Shown here piece by piece: positions 8,110-17,312 of a DNA stretch of 64,000 nt. Both the position numbers and the translations under genes were made by a program. Positions within the stretch are counted from its first letter, which is position 1. Each line of letters begins with the position of its first letter. Below the pieces are notes generated by a model. The model made no database searches and was not told the origin of the DNA. It worked only from the letters and a program-made list of their open reading frames with translations. The DNA comes from a bacterium (GTDB lineage: Bacteria > CAIWAD01), in NCBI GenBank assembly GCA_030429345.1, contig JAUIFJ010000021.1:21616-85615 (forward strand). The letters are read 5' to 3'.

Positions 8110-8452
8110 CGCGGTTCTCCTCTTTGGCCGGCGGCGCTTCCAGGGACAGCGGGGCCACGCTGCGTCGGCGCTCGAGCAGCGGGGCGGGATCACTGATCTT
8201 CATCTCCAGGCGAATGCCCGGGTTCAGGTTCACGATCCGCGGATCCGGACGGCGCAGCTTGTCCAGAAAGCTCTTCTCCAGCTTGAAGGTGCTGAGCTCC
8301 GGCTGGATACGCGCGCTGATGATGGCCACGGCCGGTTCGCGCACCTCGCCCTCGATGGTCACTTCATCGAGAATCAGGTACTCGCCCTCCTGGGCCGGCA
8401 GCAGGCGCGCCAGCAGGAGCAGCAGCAGGCTAGTCCACGCGGTTCTTGTCAT
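8096..8452 (-). CDS. Small exported protein of the envelope-motor operon
   Basis: The product has 118 residues. An N-terminal signal peptide (MTRTAWTSLLLLLLARLLPAQ) precedes a beta-rich segment (LDEVTIEGEVREPAVAIISARIQPEL) and a charged C-terminus. The EGEVREP motif resembles short periplasmic pieces found next to gliding and TonB genes, but I cannot assign a family. The gene overlaps the preceding TPR gene by 23 bp and the following Cys-rich gene by 14 bp, so the three are probably translationally coupled. Confidence 0.6.
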   Translation of the reverse strand: MTRTAWTSLLLLLLARLLPAQEGEYLILDEVTIEGEVREPAVAIISARIQPELSTFKLEKSFLDKLRRPDPRIVNLNPGIRLEMKISDPAPLLERRRSVAPLSLEAPPAKEENRDATE

Positions 8453-11400
8453 GGATCCGGTTCTTTTCTCTTGTCAGGCGTTGTACTTCACGGGCCTCGC
8501 GTTCCTGCTGGATCTGGGCCTCGAAGAGCTCATCGGTCAGCTGCGGCATTTCGCGCAGCAGCAGTTCGGCGACCAGGCCGCCTCCGCTGCCGTCGGCATC
8601 CTCCACTTCGACGGCAATGGCGTTGACCCCTTCCTGCAGGAATTCGCTCAGGTTGTAGCTGCGCAGCTCGCTGACCTGGCCCTCGGGGGCGCGCACTTCA
8701 TCAATGTACTCACCATTGAAGAAGAGATAGAAGGTATCATCGCCGGCGATCTTGATTTCCGCTCCGATGGGCGTGCCGTCCAGGCGGAAGTTGTGCCGGA
8801 AGTAGGCCGTGTCCGCCTCGGCGCTTTCGGCCTGGGCGAAACTCAGCACGCGCAGGCGGGGCGCGGCCAGACTGTCGGCGGCCGCCAGGGTGTCCAGCAC
8901 GACTGCCCCCTCGGGAAGCGGGGCGTCCAGGGCCACCACGCTGGTGTCCGCTGCCGTCAGGGCCGATGCGCTGCCGCCATGCCAGAGCACGCTCGCCTCC
9001 GGCAGCAAAGCGGAAAGGCGAGGACGGGCGACCAGGGCTACGGGATCCCAGTTGGCGCTGCTGTCCAGCGAAATGCTACTGAAACCTTCCTGGTACTCTT
9101 CGGCCACCAGCCAGTCGCTTCCGCTGAGCAGGCTGCGTTCGGTCTCCTGCAGGCCGAAGCGGTCGCCGAACTGTTCGGGATCGATCTTGGCCAGCTGGTA
9201 GAGCAGCTTGCGTCCTTCCAGGCCGTCCGGATTGTAGGCGCTGACGACGGGTTCGCACTCCAGCAGCGCGTCCTCGCCGCTCAGGCTCAGGCTGTAGATG
9301 GCGTCCTCGTAGGTATTGTGGGCATCCTCGAAGACATAGCTCGCCGACTCGGTGAACTGCTGCCAGTAGACTTCCTTGCCCGCCGTCAAGGTGTCGATCC
9401 GCGCCTGAATGCGGTCCCGCAGGCGGAAGGCGCGGAAGACCATGCTGTCCGCCAGACTGGCAGGAATACCGCCGGAGAAATCGTTGGCGGCCAGCATGTC
9501 GGCGATGCTGCCGTGCACCTTCAGGCTGTTCATGGCGTAGGCCTGGTTGAACTCGGTCATGTCCAGCAGGTCGTTGCCGTAGTCCACCTGGTCGCGGTCG
9601 CGCTCGTCGTAGTAGCCTTCGCCGCGGGCAATGATCTCGTCAAAGGCCAGCCGCGCCGCTTCCTCGTCGCGCGCGTTGGCCCGAATGAACTGCTCGTAGG
9701 CATCGGGCACCTTGTGCGCCACGTCCTGGACACGCGCCAGGACGCGCGGACGCCAGTTGCGGGCCAGGCCCACCTGGGCAATGGTCTGCAGGCCCTGGTT
9801 CCAGGCCTCGATGACGCCCTGGGTCGCCTGCAGCGCCGCGCCGCCCAGGTAGTTGATGTCCAGGTCCTTGGCCCTCAGGAAGACGTCCCGCTGGCGGCTG
9901 GGAACATCCAGGATCTGCATGACGCGGCTCTCGTAGAGCTCCATGTCGGCGAAGACGATCTCCGGGACGCGTTCGCGGCTGCGCGTGGTCCAGGTCTGGC
10001 TTTCGTGGACCGTGTTCTCCAGTTCGTCGAAGGCCTTCTGCAGGCTGAGCTGCCGGTCGAGACTGTCCTGGGGAGCTCCGCCGCTGGTATCCGCGGCCGC
10101 GATGAAGGCCGCCAGCTCGTCCTGGCGCCGGCGCAGGTCCTCCAGCTGTTCCTGCAGGTCCTCGATGCCCCCTTCCAGCTGTTCAGTCGTGCTGATGAAG
10201 GAGGTCAGCGCCACCTGGGCCAGCTCGTGGGCCGTGTTCTGAATGCGGATTTCTTCCTTGACGCGCTCTTCCGGCGAACTGTAGTCCAGCCGTTCCTGCT
10301 CGCGGTAGGCGCGGGCGAATTCGGCATGGATCTCGGCCATCAGGTAGCGGGCGCGGAAGATGTCCAGCGAGCCATAGCCCAGCAGTTCGGTCAGATCATC
10401 ATAGAGACGGTCGCGGAAGGCGCGCTTCGAGGCCAGTTCCGATTCCAGCAGGTTGGCCGGCAGGTGGAGTTCCATGGCGCGGTACTCGTCGAACTCCCAT
10501 TCGACGATCTGCCGCAGGGCCTTGCTGGCATAGAAGGGATTGCCCTCGCCGCCGGTGGCCACCAGGTCGCGGTTGCGGGCGACGGCATTCTGGTATTCCG
10601 TGCGGGCCTCGGCCTCGCGCTCGTTCTCCAGGAACCAGTTGCCGCGTTCCGTAAAGGCCTGGACCGTGCGGGGGTCTCCGGGAAAGCGCGCCGCGAAATC
10701 GGCGTAGATGCGGTTGGCGCTTTCGATGTCGTCCAGTTTCAGGTACAGGCCCGCGTTGGCGAAGAGAATCGCGTTGGCGTCCTCCGCGTCCGGATAGCGG
10801 TCCACGTAGAGCTGGTTCATGCGGATTGTCGCCACCCATTCCTCTTCCTGTTCATAGGAATAGGAGGCGTTGAGGATCGAGCTGCGCGCGAACTCCGACT
10901 CCGGGTACTCCATGGCCAGGCGCTCGAAATTCTGCGCCGCCATCAGGCGCTGGTCCAGTTCCTGCATGAAGAGGAAGGCGGCCAGCGAGAGGCTCTTGTC
11001 GGCGAATTCACTGGCCGGGTAGTTGTCGGCCAGGTAGAGATAGGTGTCGGCGCTTTCCTGGAACTCGCCGGCCAGCTTGAACTCGTCGGCAGCATCGAAG
11101 AGGCTGGCATCGGCAAAGGCGGCGTCCGGCACTTCCAGGGCCACGCGCTTGAACTCGCGGGCCGCGGCCAGGTGGTCCTCGCCCTTGCGGAAACCTTCGG
11201 CGGCGGCGTAGACGCTTTCCGCCTGGCGTGTGCGCGCCTTGCTCAGCGTCTCCTCGCTCAGGCCCAGGTCCTGGATGGTCTTGGCCGTCTCCTCGGCGGC
11301 GGTGAACTCGCGGCGGGCGAACTGGCCCTCGAGCTTCAGGGCATAGGCCTCTTCCAGCTCGGCGCTTTCCGGATACTCGCCGATCACGCGGTCGAAGAGC

Positions 11401-13325
11401 TCCGCGGCGGCGAGGAAATCGGAACGGTTGTAATACATCTTGCCGGCGACCATCAGGTAGCCCGCGGCCGCCTCGTCGGCGGGGAAGAGCTCGACGAAGC
11501 CGCTCAGCGCGGCCAGCTTCTGCTCCTCGCGGGGGCTGAGGGAGGTCGTGGTGTACTCCACTCCTTCCGGCTGATCCCCGATCACCTCGGTCTCGACCTC
11601 GCCTTCGCCGGCGACCAGGGTCTCGCTCATCACGATGGCGTTGTAGGCCGCGTCACGCACATTGCGCTCCGGGTATCCCGCGGCGATGGTCATGTACTCG
11701 TCGTAGGCCTTCTCCGGGTCCTTGATCTCCGTTTCCAGGACCTTGGCCAGGTTCCAGTGGATGTTGAAGGAGCTGGTGTCCTCCGGGAAGGTCTTGAGGT
11801 ACTTGCGGCTCAGATCGACGAACTCGTCGAACTTCTCCCGCTGCCGGGAGTCATAGGCCAGGTTGAGGGCAATGCGCACGTTCTGCCGCAGGTTCTGGTT
11901 GATCAGCTCCGGCAGGCGGGCGTCGGCTTCGCGCCCTTCCGCCCAGTCGCTTTCCGGATTGTAGACATCGAAGAGCTCGTTCTTTTCGACATAGGCGGAG
12001 GCGGGATCGTTGAGTCCCTCCGGGCCGTAGCAGGCAATGATCTTCTCCTGGATGAAGGGCGCCTCGTCGCTGTCCGGATAGAGCACGAGCAGGCTGTCAT
12101 AGGCCGCCACCGCCTTGGCGAAATCCTGCACCTGGGTAAACCAGATGTCGCCGTAGGTCTCCATGAGCTGCAGGCCGTAGCCTTCGTATACGGCGGGGTT
12201 GTCGCGCACGAAGCCGGTCAGCGGACCGATGCTGGCCGCTTCCCAGTCGGGATCCGCGTAGTTGACGGCAATGTAGGTCACACTCTCGTCGCGCAGGTCC
12301 GAGGCCTCGGCCTCCGGCCCGGCGCCGTGCAGGGCGGCCTGGGAGAAGTACTCCACCGACTGCGTGTTGTCGCCGCTGCGGTAGTAGCACCAGCCCAGCT
12401 TGTAGAGCGCCTTCTCGCGGGCATCGTATTCCGTGTACTCGAGCACCTTGCCGTAGCAGTCGACGGCCGTGGCGATCGACTCCTCGAAGTCGCCCTGGGC
12501 CGCGCGGTTGAACCAGTATTCGCCCAGGCGCATCCAGGCTTCCGGGGCGTAGCTCGACTGGGAGAAGTCGCGGACCAGCTGCTCGTAGAGGCGGCGGCTG
12601 GCTTCGCGCTCGACCTCGTCCAGGCTGTTCTCGCGAATGTAGGCCAGGTTGTAGAGCGCGTCGTCCATGTACTCCGAGTAGGGGAATTCGTCGACGATGC
12701 GCTGGTACTTGTTGACCGCGTCGTAGAAGTCGCGCACCGGCTCCATGCCGGCGGGCAAGCCCTGATCGAAGGCTTCCGCCTGGCGATCCAGCTCGTCGAA
12801 GTACTCGTCCTGGGTCTGTTCGTAATACAACTCGGCCAGCTGCAGGCAGAGTTTGGCCACCACGTCCCGTTGGCGGAATTTCTGCAGGCTGCGCTTGCGG
12901 CGATACTCGCTCAGGAAGCCTTCGCCCTGCTGCAGGATGTCCGCGCGCAGGGCATTGCGCTGGCGCAGCAGCTCCTCCAGCTCGGCCTGGTAGCGGGCCT
13001 GCAGGTCCAGCAGCTGGGGCCGGTCCATTTCCAGCAGGGCCTGCTCCTCGATGGTGCGCAGCAGACCCAGCAGCTTCAGCTTGAGCTTGGCCACCTCGAT
13101 GGTGATCTCGCCCTGCTGCGTGCTGTCCGCGCCGGCTTCCAGGGACTGCAGTTCCCCGTAGCGGGCAAGGATGCGGTCGCCTTCCTCGATGTAGGCGCGG
13201 GTGCGCTCGCTGACCTGGAGCTGGGAAACCTCTGCCCAGCGGTCCAGCACGGCTTCCTCGATGCCGGACTCCCCGGCTGCCCAGATGGGGGAACAGGCGA
13301 GCAGAAGCAGGATCAGGGCCTTCAT
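8430..13325 (-). CDS. Very large periplasmic TPR protein with C-terminal jelly-roll-like domain
   Basis: The protein has 1631 residues and a signal peptide (MKALILLLLACSPIWAAG). A coiled-coil start (about 40-150) is followed by many degenerate tetratricopeptide repeats to about 1050, with typical pieces such as ALYKLGWCYYRSGD and AAAELFDRVIGEYPESAELEEA. Next come an alpha-helical Gln/Glu-rich stretch and, at about 1500-1600, a beta-sandwich-like segment (FRHNFRLDG, DDTFYLFFNGEYIDEV) of the kind seen in galactose-binding or CBM-like modules. It would be a periplasmic scaffold possibly touching peptidoglycan or glycan. It starts in a 4-bp overlap with the upstream TPR gene. Large TPR proteins accompany the Agl/Glt motor of Myxococcus, which fits the neighbours. 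Confidence 0.75.
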   Translation of the reverse strand: MKALILLLLACSPIWAAGESGIEEAVLDRWAEVSQLQVSERTRAYIEEGDRILARYGELQSLEAGADSTQQGEITIEVAKLKLKLLGLLRTIEEQALLEMDRPQLLDLQARYQAELEELLRQRNALRADILQQGEGFLSEYRRKRSLQKFRQRDVVAKLCLQLAELYYEQTQDEYFDELDRQAEAFDQGLPAGMEPVRDFYDAVNKYQRIVDEFPYSEYMDDALYNLAYIRENSLDEVEREASRRLYEQLVRDFSQSSYAPEAWMRLGEYWFNRAAQGDFEESIATAVDCYGKVLEYTEYDAREKALYKLGWCYYRSGDNTQSVEYFSQAALHGAGPEAEASDLRDESVTYIAVNYADPDWEAASIGPLTGFVRDNPAVYEGYGLQLMETYGDIWFTQVQDFAKAVAAYDSLLVLYPDSDEAPFIQEKIIACYGPEGLNDPASAYVEKNELFDVYNPESDWAEGREADARLPELINQNLRQNVRIALNLAYDSRQREKFDEFVDLSRKYLKTFPEDTSSFNIHWNLAKVLETEIKDPEKAYDEYMTIAAGYPERNVRDAAYNAIVMSETLVAGEGEVETEVIGDQPEGVEYTTTSLSPREEQKLAALSGFVELFPADEAAAGYLMVAGKMYYNRSDFLAAAELFDRVIGEYPESAELEEAYALKLEGQFARREFTAAEETAKTIQDLGLSEETLSKARTRQAESVYAAAEGFRKGEDHLAAAREFKRVALEVPDAAFADASLFDAADEFKLAGEFQESADTYLYLADNYPASEFADKSLSLAAFLFMQELDQRLMAAQNFERLAMEYPESEFARSSILNASYSYEQEEEWVATIRMNQLYVDRYPDAEDANAILFANAGLYLKLDDIESANRIYADFAARFPGDPRTVQAFTERGNWFLENEREAEARTEYQNAVARNRDLVATGGEGNPFYASKALRQIVEWEFDEYRAMELHLPANLLESELASKRAFRDRLYDDLTELLGYGSLDIFRARYLMAEIHAEFARAYREQERLDYSSPEERVKEEIRIQNTAHELAQVALTSFISTTEQLEGGIEDLQEQLEDLRRRQDELAAFIAAADTSGGAPQDSLDRQLSLQKAFDELENTVHESQTWTTRSRERVPEIVFADMELYESRVMQILDVPSRQRDVFLRAKDLDINYLGGAALQATQGVIEAWNQGLQTIAQVGLARNWRPRVLARVQDVAHKVPDAYEQFIRANARDEEAARLAFDEIIARGEGYYDERDRDQVDYGNDLLDMTEFNQAYAMNSLKVHGSIADMLAANDFSGGIPASLADSMVFRAFRLRDRIQARIDTLTAGKEVYWQQFTESASYVFEDAHNTYEDAIYSLSLSGEDALLECEPVVSAYNPDGLEGRKLLYQLAKIDPEQFGDRFGLQETERSLLSGSDWLVAEEYQEGFSSISLDSSANWDPVALVARPRLSALLPEASVLWHGGSASALTAADTSVVALDAPLPEGAVVLDTLAAADSLAAPRLRVLSFAQAESAEADTAYFRHNFRLDGTPIGAEIKIAGDDTFYLFFNGEYIDEVRAPEGQVSELRSYNLSEFLQEGVNAIAVEVEDADGSGGGLVAELLLREMPQLTDELFEAQIQQEREAREVQRLTREKNRIHDKNRVD

Positions 13326-15547
13326 GAGCGCCCTCCTTGGCCTTCTTCTCCCTGTGGCGTCTCTTCAGGAGGCGCGCTTTCCTGCGGCTCGTCGCCGGCA
13401 GGATCCTGCGGCTCGTTTCCGGCGGGGGCCTGCTCGAAGGGCGTTTCCTGCCCCGGGGGCGTCACTTCGCCGCTCAGCAGGCCGTGAATCTGATCCAGGT
13501 AGTTCTCGAGTTCCTTGATCCGCTCGTCCAGGTCTTCCAGTTCCTCGAAACGGATCTCGCCCAGCACGAGGCGCGAAAAGGCCAGGTTCGACCAATGCGG
13601 CAGGTCGCTGCTGAAGGGCGCCTGGCGGCGGGCTTCCGTGCCGACGCGCCAGCGGTCCATCCGGTTCTGCAGCCGGCTGAAACGCTGGGCCAGCACCTGT
13701 TCGTCGAGGCCGGTGCTGTTTTGCGGCTCCTCGTCCAGCGAGCTACGCGTCTCCACGATCTGCCCGAGCTCGACCTGGGTGCCGAAAATCAGGCTGTCGA
13801 TGGTGGCCTTGGCCATCTGGTGCTTATTCTCGCGCAGCACCACCGGGTTGCGGCGGATCTCGATCAATCCGGCGACGCGGATCTTGCCCATCAGGCTCTG
13901 GACCTGGTCGCGCAGGTTGAGGTAGTTCAGCTCGGTTTCGGCGGACCAGTTCTCCCGGGGGCCCGAGAAGCGGTCCATCTGCTCGCGCAGCTGCAGGATC
14001 AGCTTGCGCTCGTCGATGTAGTCGCCCATGCTCTGGTTGGCCGTGGCCAGTTCCGCGTACTGCACCCGGCGGAAGACCTGCCGCGTCTGGTTGCGCAGGT
14101 CCAGGTAGTCGCTGTAGAGACTGCGGTCGCCGTCGACGAAGACCTGCTCCTCCATGCGCGAGAGCTGGCGGATCAGGCCGTGCACCTGGGCCTGCTCGTT
14201 CATCAGCACGCGCAGGTTCTCGCCGCGCTCGGCGTGATCCAGCACGATGCCGTACTGCTCGGCGCTGTTCTCAACGTCTTCCATCTTCTCGCTGGCATAG
14301 CCGGCCAGGGTCTTGGCTTCGTAGAGGTACTCGCTGTCCGGCATGTGATTCGCCAGTTCCAGGCTGCGGCGGTAGGCGTTGGCGTAGTCGCTCAGGCTGA
14401 GATCCGACCAGGCCTGGCCGATGAGGGCGTCGTCGTACCATTCGCTGCCCAGCTCGATCGAGTCGAACATGGCGGCGGCTTCCTCGAAGCGCCCTTCCTC
14501 GAAGTAGAGGTGTCCCAGCTTGACGTGCACATCCTCCTTCAGATAGCCCACGTCGCTGAAGCCTTCGCCTTCCAGGGACTGCTCGAGCAGGCCCTCGAAC
14601 AAGGCAATGGCCTTGGAATACTCCGTGTTGAGAATGAAGCACGTACCCAGCAGGTGGCGCGAGCGATAGTAGTAGTCCGAGCCCGGCGGCAGCTGCGAAA
14701 GAATCGCGATGGCGTCCTCGATGCGATCCAGCTGGAAGTGGACGATGCCCATCATGTAGGCCGTCTCCCAGTCGCGCCCGGCCTCTCCGCGCTCATGCTC
14801 GTTGAAGTCGTTGAGCGCCGTCTGGAACTGGCCGAAATAGGTGTCCACGTAAATAAGGTGGCGCAGGGCGGTCTCGCGGTACTCGCTGTCCGGATGATTG
14901 CGCAGCAGGCGACGGTAGAGCAGCGCGGCCTGGTGATACAGGTTCTCCGCGAAGCAGCTTTCGGCCTCGAAGAACAGCAGGTCGTCCACGTTGCGGTAGG
15001 GGTAGGACTGGCGGATCTTGCCCAGCAGGCGGGCGCTCAGTTCGTAGTCGCTGTGGGCGTACTGCAGCACGGCCTGGCGCAGTTCCCATGAGAACTGGCG
15101 CGCCTCTTCCTCGTCGGAAAGGGCGGCCAGCAGGCCCTCGCGCAGCTGGCCGGCGAGCATCAGCCGGTAGACCAGGTCGGCGCGCTGGCTGTGGATCCAG
15201 TAGTGCACGCGTTCGCCGGGTTCCGCGTCCTCGGGCAGTTCGGGCAGGCCTTCCAGCACCTGTTCCTGCAGCAGGTCGCGGATTGCCTGGGCATCGAAGG
15301 CGCCGGCGGCTCCGGGAAACTCCAGGCAATGGTGAATGCTGCGAAGTTCCCAGGTCAGCTGCTTCTCGAGCAGCAGCAGTTCCCGGTTGAAACGCTGCAC
15401 CGCTTCGGCCAGGTAGGCGCGACGGGCCTCGTCGAAGTCGGGATCCGTGAGAGCGGCCGCTTCCAGGCGGAGTGGCACAAAGCCAATCCACCCGAACAGA
15501 CACAACAGGCCGATGCGGGAAAGGATCGAAATGGAGCTGCGCTTCAT
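13322..15547 (-). CDS. Exported TPR protein, first gene of the envelope-motor operon
   Basis: The product has 741 residues. The start at 15547 has an AAGGAA ribosome site and is followed by a signal peptide (SRIGLLCLFGWIGFVPLRLEA). Residues about 150-480 hold TPR units (LLFFEAESCFAENLYHQAALLYRRLL, GHLYFEEGRFEEAAAMFDSI). A coiled-coil region follows, and the last 45 residues are a Pro/Glu/Gly-rich low-complexity tail. A frame extending farther upstream to 15757 is not needed. It opens the operon and overlaps the next gene by 4 bp. The likely role is a periplasmic scaffold or partner of the motor. Confidence 0.75.
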   Translation of the reverse strand: MKRSSISILSRIGLLCLFGWIGFVPLRLEAAALTDPDFDEARRAYLAEAVQRFNRELLLLEKQLTWELRSIHHCLEFPGAAGAFDAQAIRDLLQEQVLEGLPELPEDAEPGERVHYWIHSQRADLVYRLMLAGQLREGLLAALSDEEEARQFSWELRQAVLQYAHSDYELSARLLGKIRQSYPYRNVDDLLFFEAESCFAENLYHQAALLYRRLLRNHPDSEYRETALRHLIYVDTYFGQFQTALNDFNEHERGEAGRDWETAYMMGIVHFQLDRIEDAIAILSQLPPGSDYYYRSRHLLGTCFILNTEYSKAIALFEGLLEQSLEGEGFSDVGYLKEDVHVKLGHLYFEEGRFEEAAAMFDSIELGSEWYDDALIGQAWSDLSLSDYANAYRRSLELANHMPDSEYLYEAKTLAGYASEKMEDVENSAEQYGIVLDHAERGENLRVLMNEQAQVHGLIRQLSRMEEQVFVDGDRSLYSDYLDLRNQTRQVFRRVQYAELATANQSMGDYIDERKLILQLREQMDRFSGPRENWSAETELNYLNLRDQVQSLMGKIRVAGLIEIRRNPVVLRENKHQMAKATIDSLIFGTQVELGQIVETRSSLDEEPQNSTGLDEQVLAQRFSRLQNRMDRWRVGTEARRQAPFSSDLPHWSNLAFSRLVLGEIRFEELEDLDERIKELENYLDQIHGLLSGEVTPPGQETPFEQAPAGNEPQDPAGDEPQESAPPEETPQGEEGQGGRS

Positions 15548-16161
15548 CGTTTCCTTCGTTCCTGGACTGCTCAACGCGCTGAAAGGACGCAAAAGGAGTG
15601 CGCCTCTTTCAATGCCTGCGCCGGTCTGCGAAGACCGGTCGGCTCGAATCGAAACGGGGATCCGGAATGTTCGGAACTCACGGCCTCCCCTTCCTGGACA
15701 AGAATCGCTGTGTCTCCTGAAGGCCGTCCTCGGTGTCTTCCGCTTTCCTTGCGGCAAAACGGAATAACGAGTGTATCGTCAGACCGACACCGGGACTGAA
15801 GACGGACTACCTGCCGCGACCCGGAACCGAAAACGCCACTTCTGTCAGGATATGGCGCAATCTGTCAAGCGGCACTCGCACCAACGCGGAAGCGGCAGTC
15901 GAAGCTGCGCTTCGGTCGACGAATCAGCCTTGCACAAGGGGGAGCACCCCCAGGAAACCGGGCTCTTCCGGAAGCCCAGCCTCCGGGATTCGGTGAATCT
16001 ACTGATTTTAATGCTGTTGCAGGAAGGGTCTCATCGGCCCCGATCGGGTTTTTCTTGGGAATCCTCTCCCATGCCGCATCGAACACGAATTGAACACGAG
16101 TCGAATCGCAGTCCAACACCTGTAGGGGACATTCGGGTCTTGTTTCCGAACAGGATCCTTC
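15548..16161. other. Divergent intergenic region between motor operon and porin operon
   Basis: These 614 bp separate two divergent operons and presumably hold both promoters. I see no convincing -35/-10 pair, no conserved small frame and no RNA gene. A short direct repeat, CGAA(C)ACGA-type, occurs twice around 16079-16100. Confidence 0.4.
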
Positions 16162-17310
16162 ATGCAGCTACTTCCCCTCATCCTGGCCCTTTTGCTCTGC
16201 GCGACAGCGAGCAAGGCCCAGTACAGCATCGCCTACCCGGATGGACGGCTGGAACTCGAAGGCCGGCTGCGCCTGGGCTGGCATCATCGCTTCCTCTTTG
16301 AAGGGGACGAGGATGGCAACAAGAACCGCTTCTATGTGCAACAGGCGCGGCTCAAGTTTTCCGGCACTCTCTACGACAGTCGCATGGCCTGGGAGACCCA
16401 GTTCGAGCTGCGAGGCTACAACGGCCTCGAGCGGGAAGAGGACCACGAGGACGACTACCAGGGATTCGAGGCCAAGGACCTGCATCTTTCCTGGCGGCCC
16501 AGCAACCAGGTCACCTTGCGCCTGGGACAGCAGAAGATCCCCTACGGCCGCAAGCAGATGGTTCCCCAGCATGCTCACTCGATGGTCAAGCGTGCGGACA
16601 TCGTCGACGGTTTCCTGCCGGGGCGGGACCGCGGCCTGATGCTGCGCGCGCGCACCCCAGGAAGAGACTTCCTGCTCTTTGCCGGCCTGTTCACCGGCAA
16701 CGGCGAGAACCTGAAGTACAACGATCCGGCCGGCCGCTACCTGGGCAGCCTGCGCCTCGAGTGGCAACCCCTGGGCGAGATCGGCAAGAGCGAGGGCGAT
16801 TACGGGCGCAGCCCGCGGCCCCTGCTGCTGGCGGGGGTAAACGTGGCGCGCAGCCATGACTCCGTGATCCGCGGCAGCGAAGAGCGCGAGTACCAGCGCG
16901 GCATCGACGGCAGGAAACTGCTCTACGGCGCGGACCTCAGCCTCAAGTGGCGCGGCCTCTTCCTGCTCTTCGAGGCCGACCGGGCGCGCATGAGCCCCGC
17001 GGCCGGCGTGGAGTACCTGGCGGGAGGCATTGTCGCCCAGGCCTCGTACTACATGGAACCGGCCCTTCTTCCAGGCGATACGGGAATCGAGTTCGTGATC
17101 CAGTACGACGAGTTCAACCCGAGCGACCAGACCGACGGGCCCCTCAAGGACACGCAGCGCACGGTCACGACCGGCATCAACCTCCTGCCTGACGGACACG
17201 ACCTCAAGGTGATGCTCGACTACTTCCACCGGCTGAAGATCCGTGACGAGGATCCCAATCCCTGGAAGGAGAACGAGGTGCGGCTGATCGTGCAGTTGAG
17301 GATCAAGTAG
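16162..17310 (+). CDS. Phosphate-selective porin O/P family outer-membrane protein
   Basis: The product has 382 residues with a signal peptide (LLPLILALLLCATASKAQ). The mature part is made of alternating amphipathic strands with the Porin_O_P features: ELEGRLRLGWHHRF at the start, FYVQQARLKFSGTLYD, VTLRLGQQKIPYGR (the conserved GQ.K.P.G element) and a final strand ending VRLIVQLRIK. It would form an outer-membrane channel for phosphate or other anions. It is the first gene of a five-gene run with gaps of 2, -4, 44 and 14 bp, followed by secreted LTD and propeller proteins. That suggests uptake of a product released outside the cell. Confidence 0.8.
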   Translation: MQLLPLILALLLCATASKAQYSIAYPDGRLELEGRLRLGWHHRFLFEGDEDGNKNRFYVQQARLKFSGTLYDSRMAWETQFELRGYNGLEREEDHEDDYQGFEAKDLHLSWRPSNQVTLRLGQQKIPYGRKQMVPQHAHSMVKRADIVDGFLPGRDRGLMLRARTPGRDFLLFAGLFTGNGENLKYNDPAGRYLGSLRLEWQPLGEIGKSEGDYGRSPRPLLLAGVNVARSHDSVIRGSEEREYQRGIDGRKLLYGADLSLKWRGLFLLFEADRARMSPAAGVEYLAGGIVAQASYYMEPALLPGDTGIEFVIQYDEFNPSDQTDGPLKDTQRTVTTGINLLPDGHDLKVMLDYFHRLKIRDEDPNPWKENEVRLIVQLRIK

Positions 17311-17312
17311 CC

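Noticed and set aside
8061..13487. A 1808-residue open frame on the plus strand
   Set aside because: It lies exactly antisense to the TPR gene, is rich in low-complexity Leu/Val/Arg/Gln without domains, and arises from the codon bias of the opposite strand.
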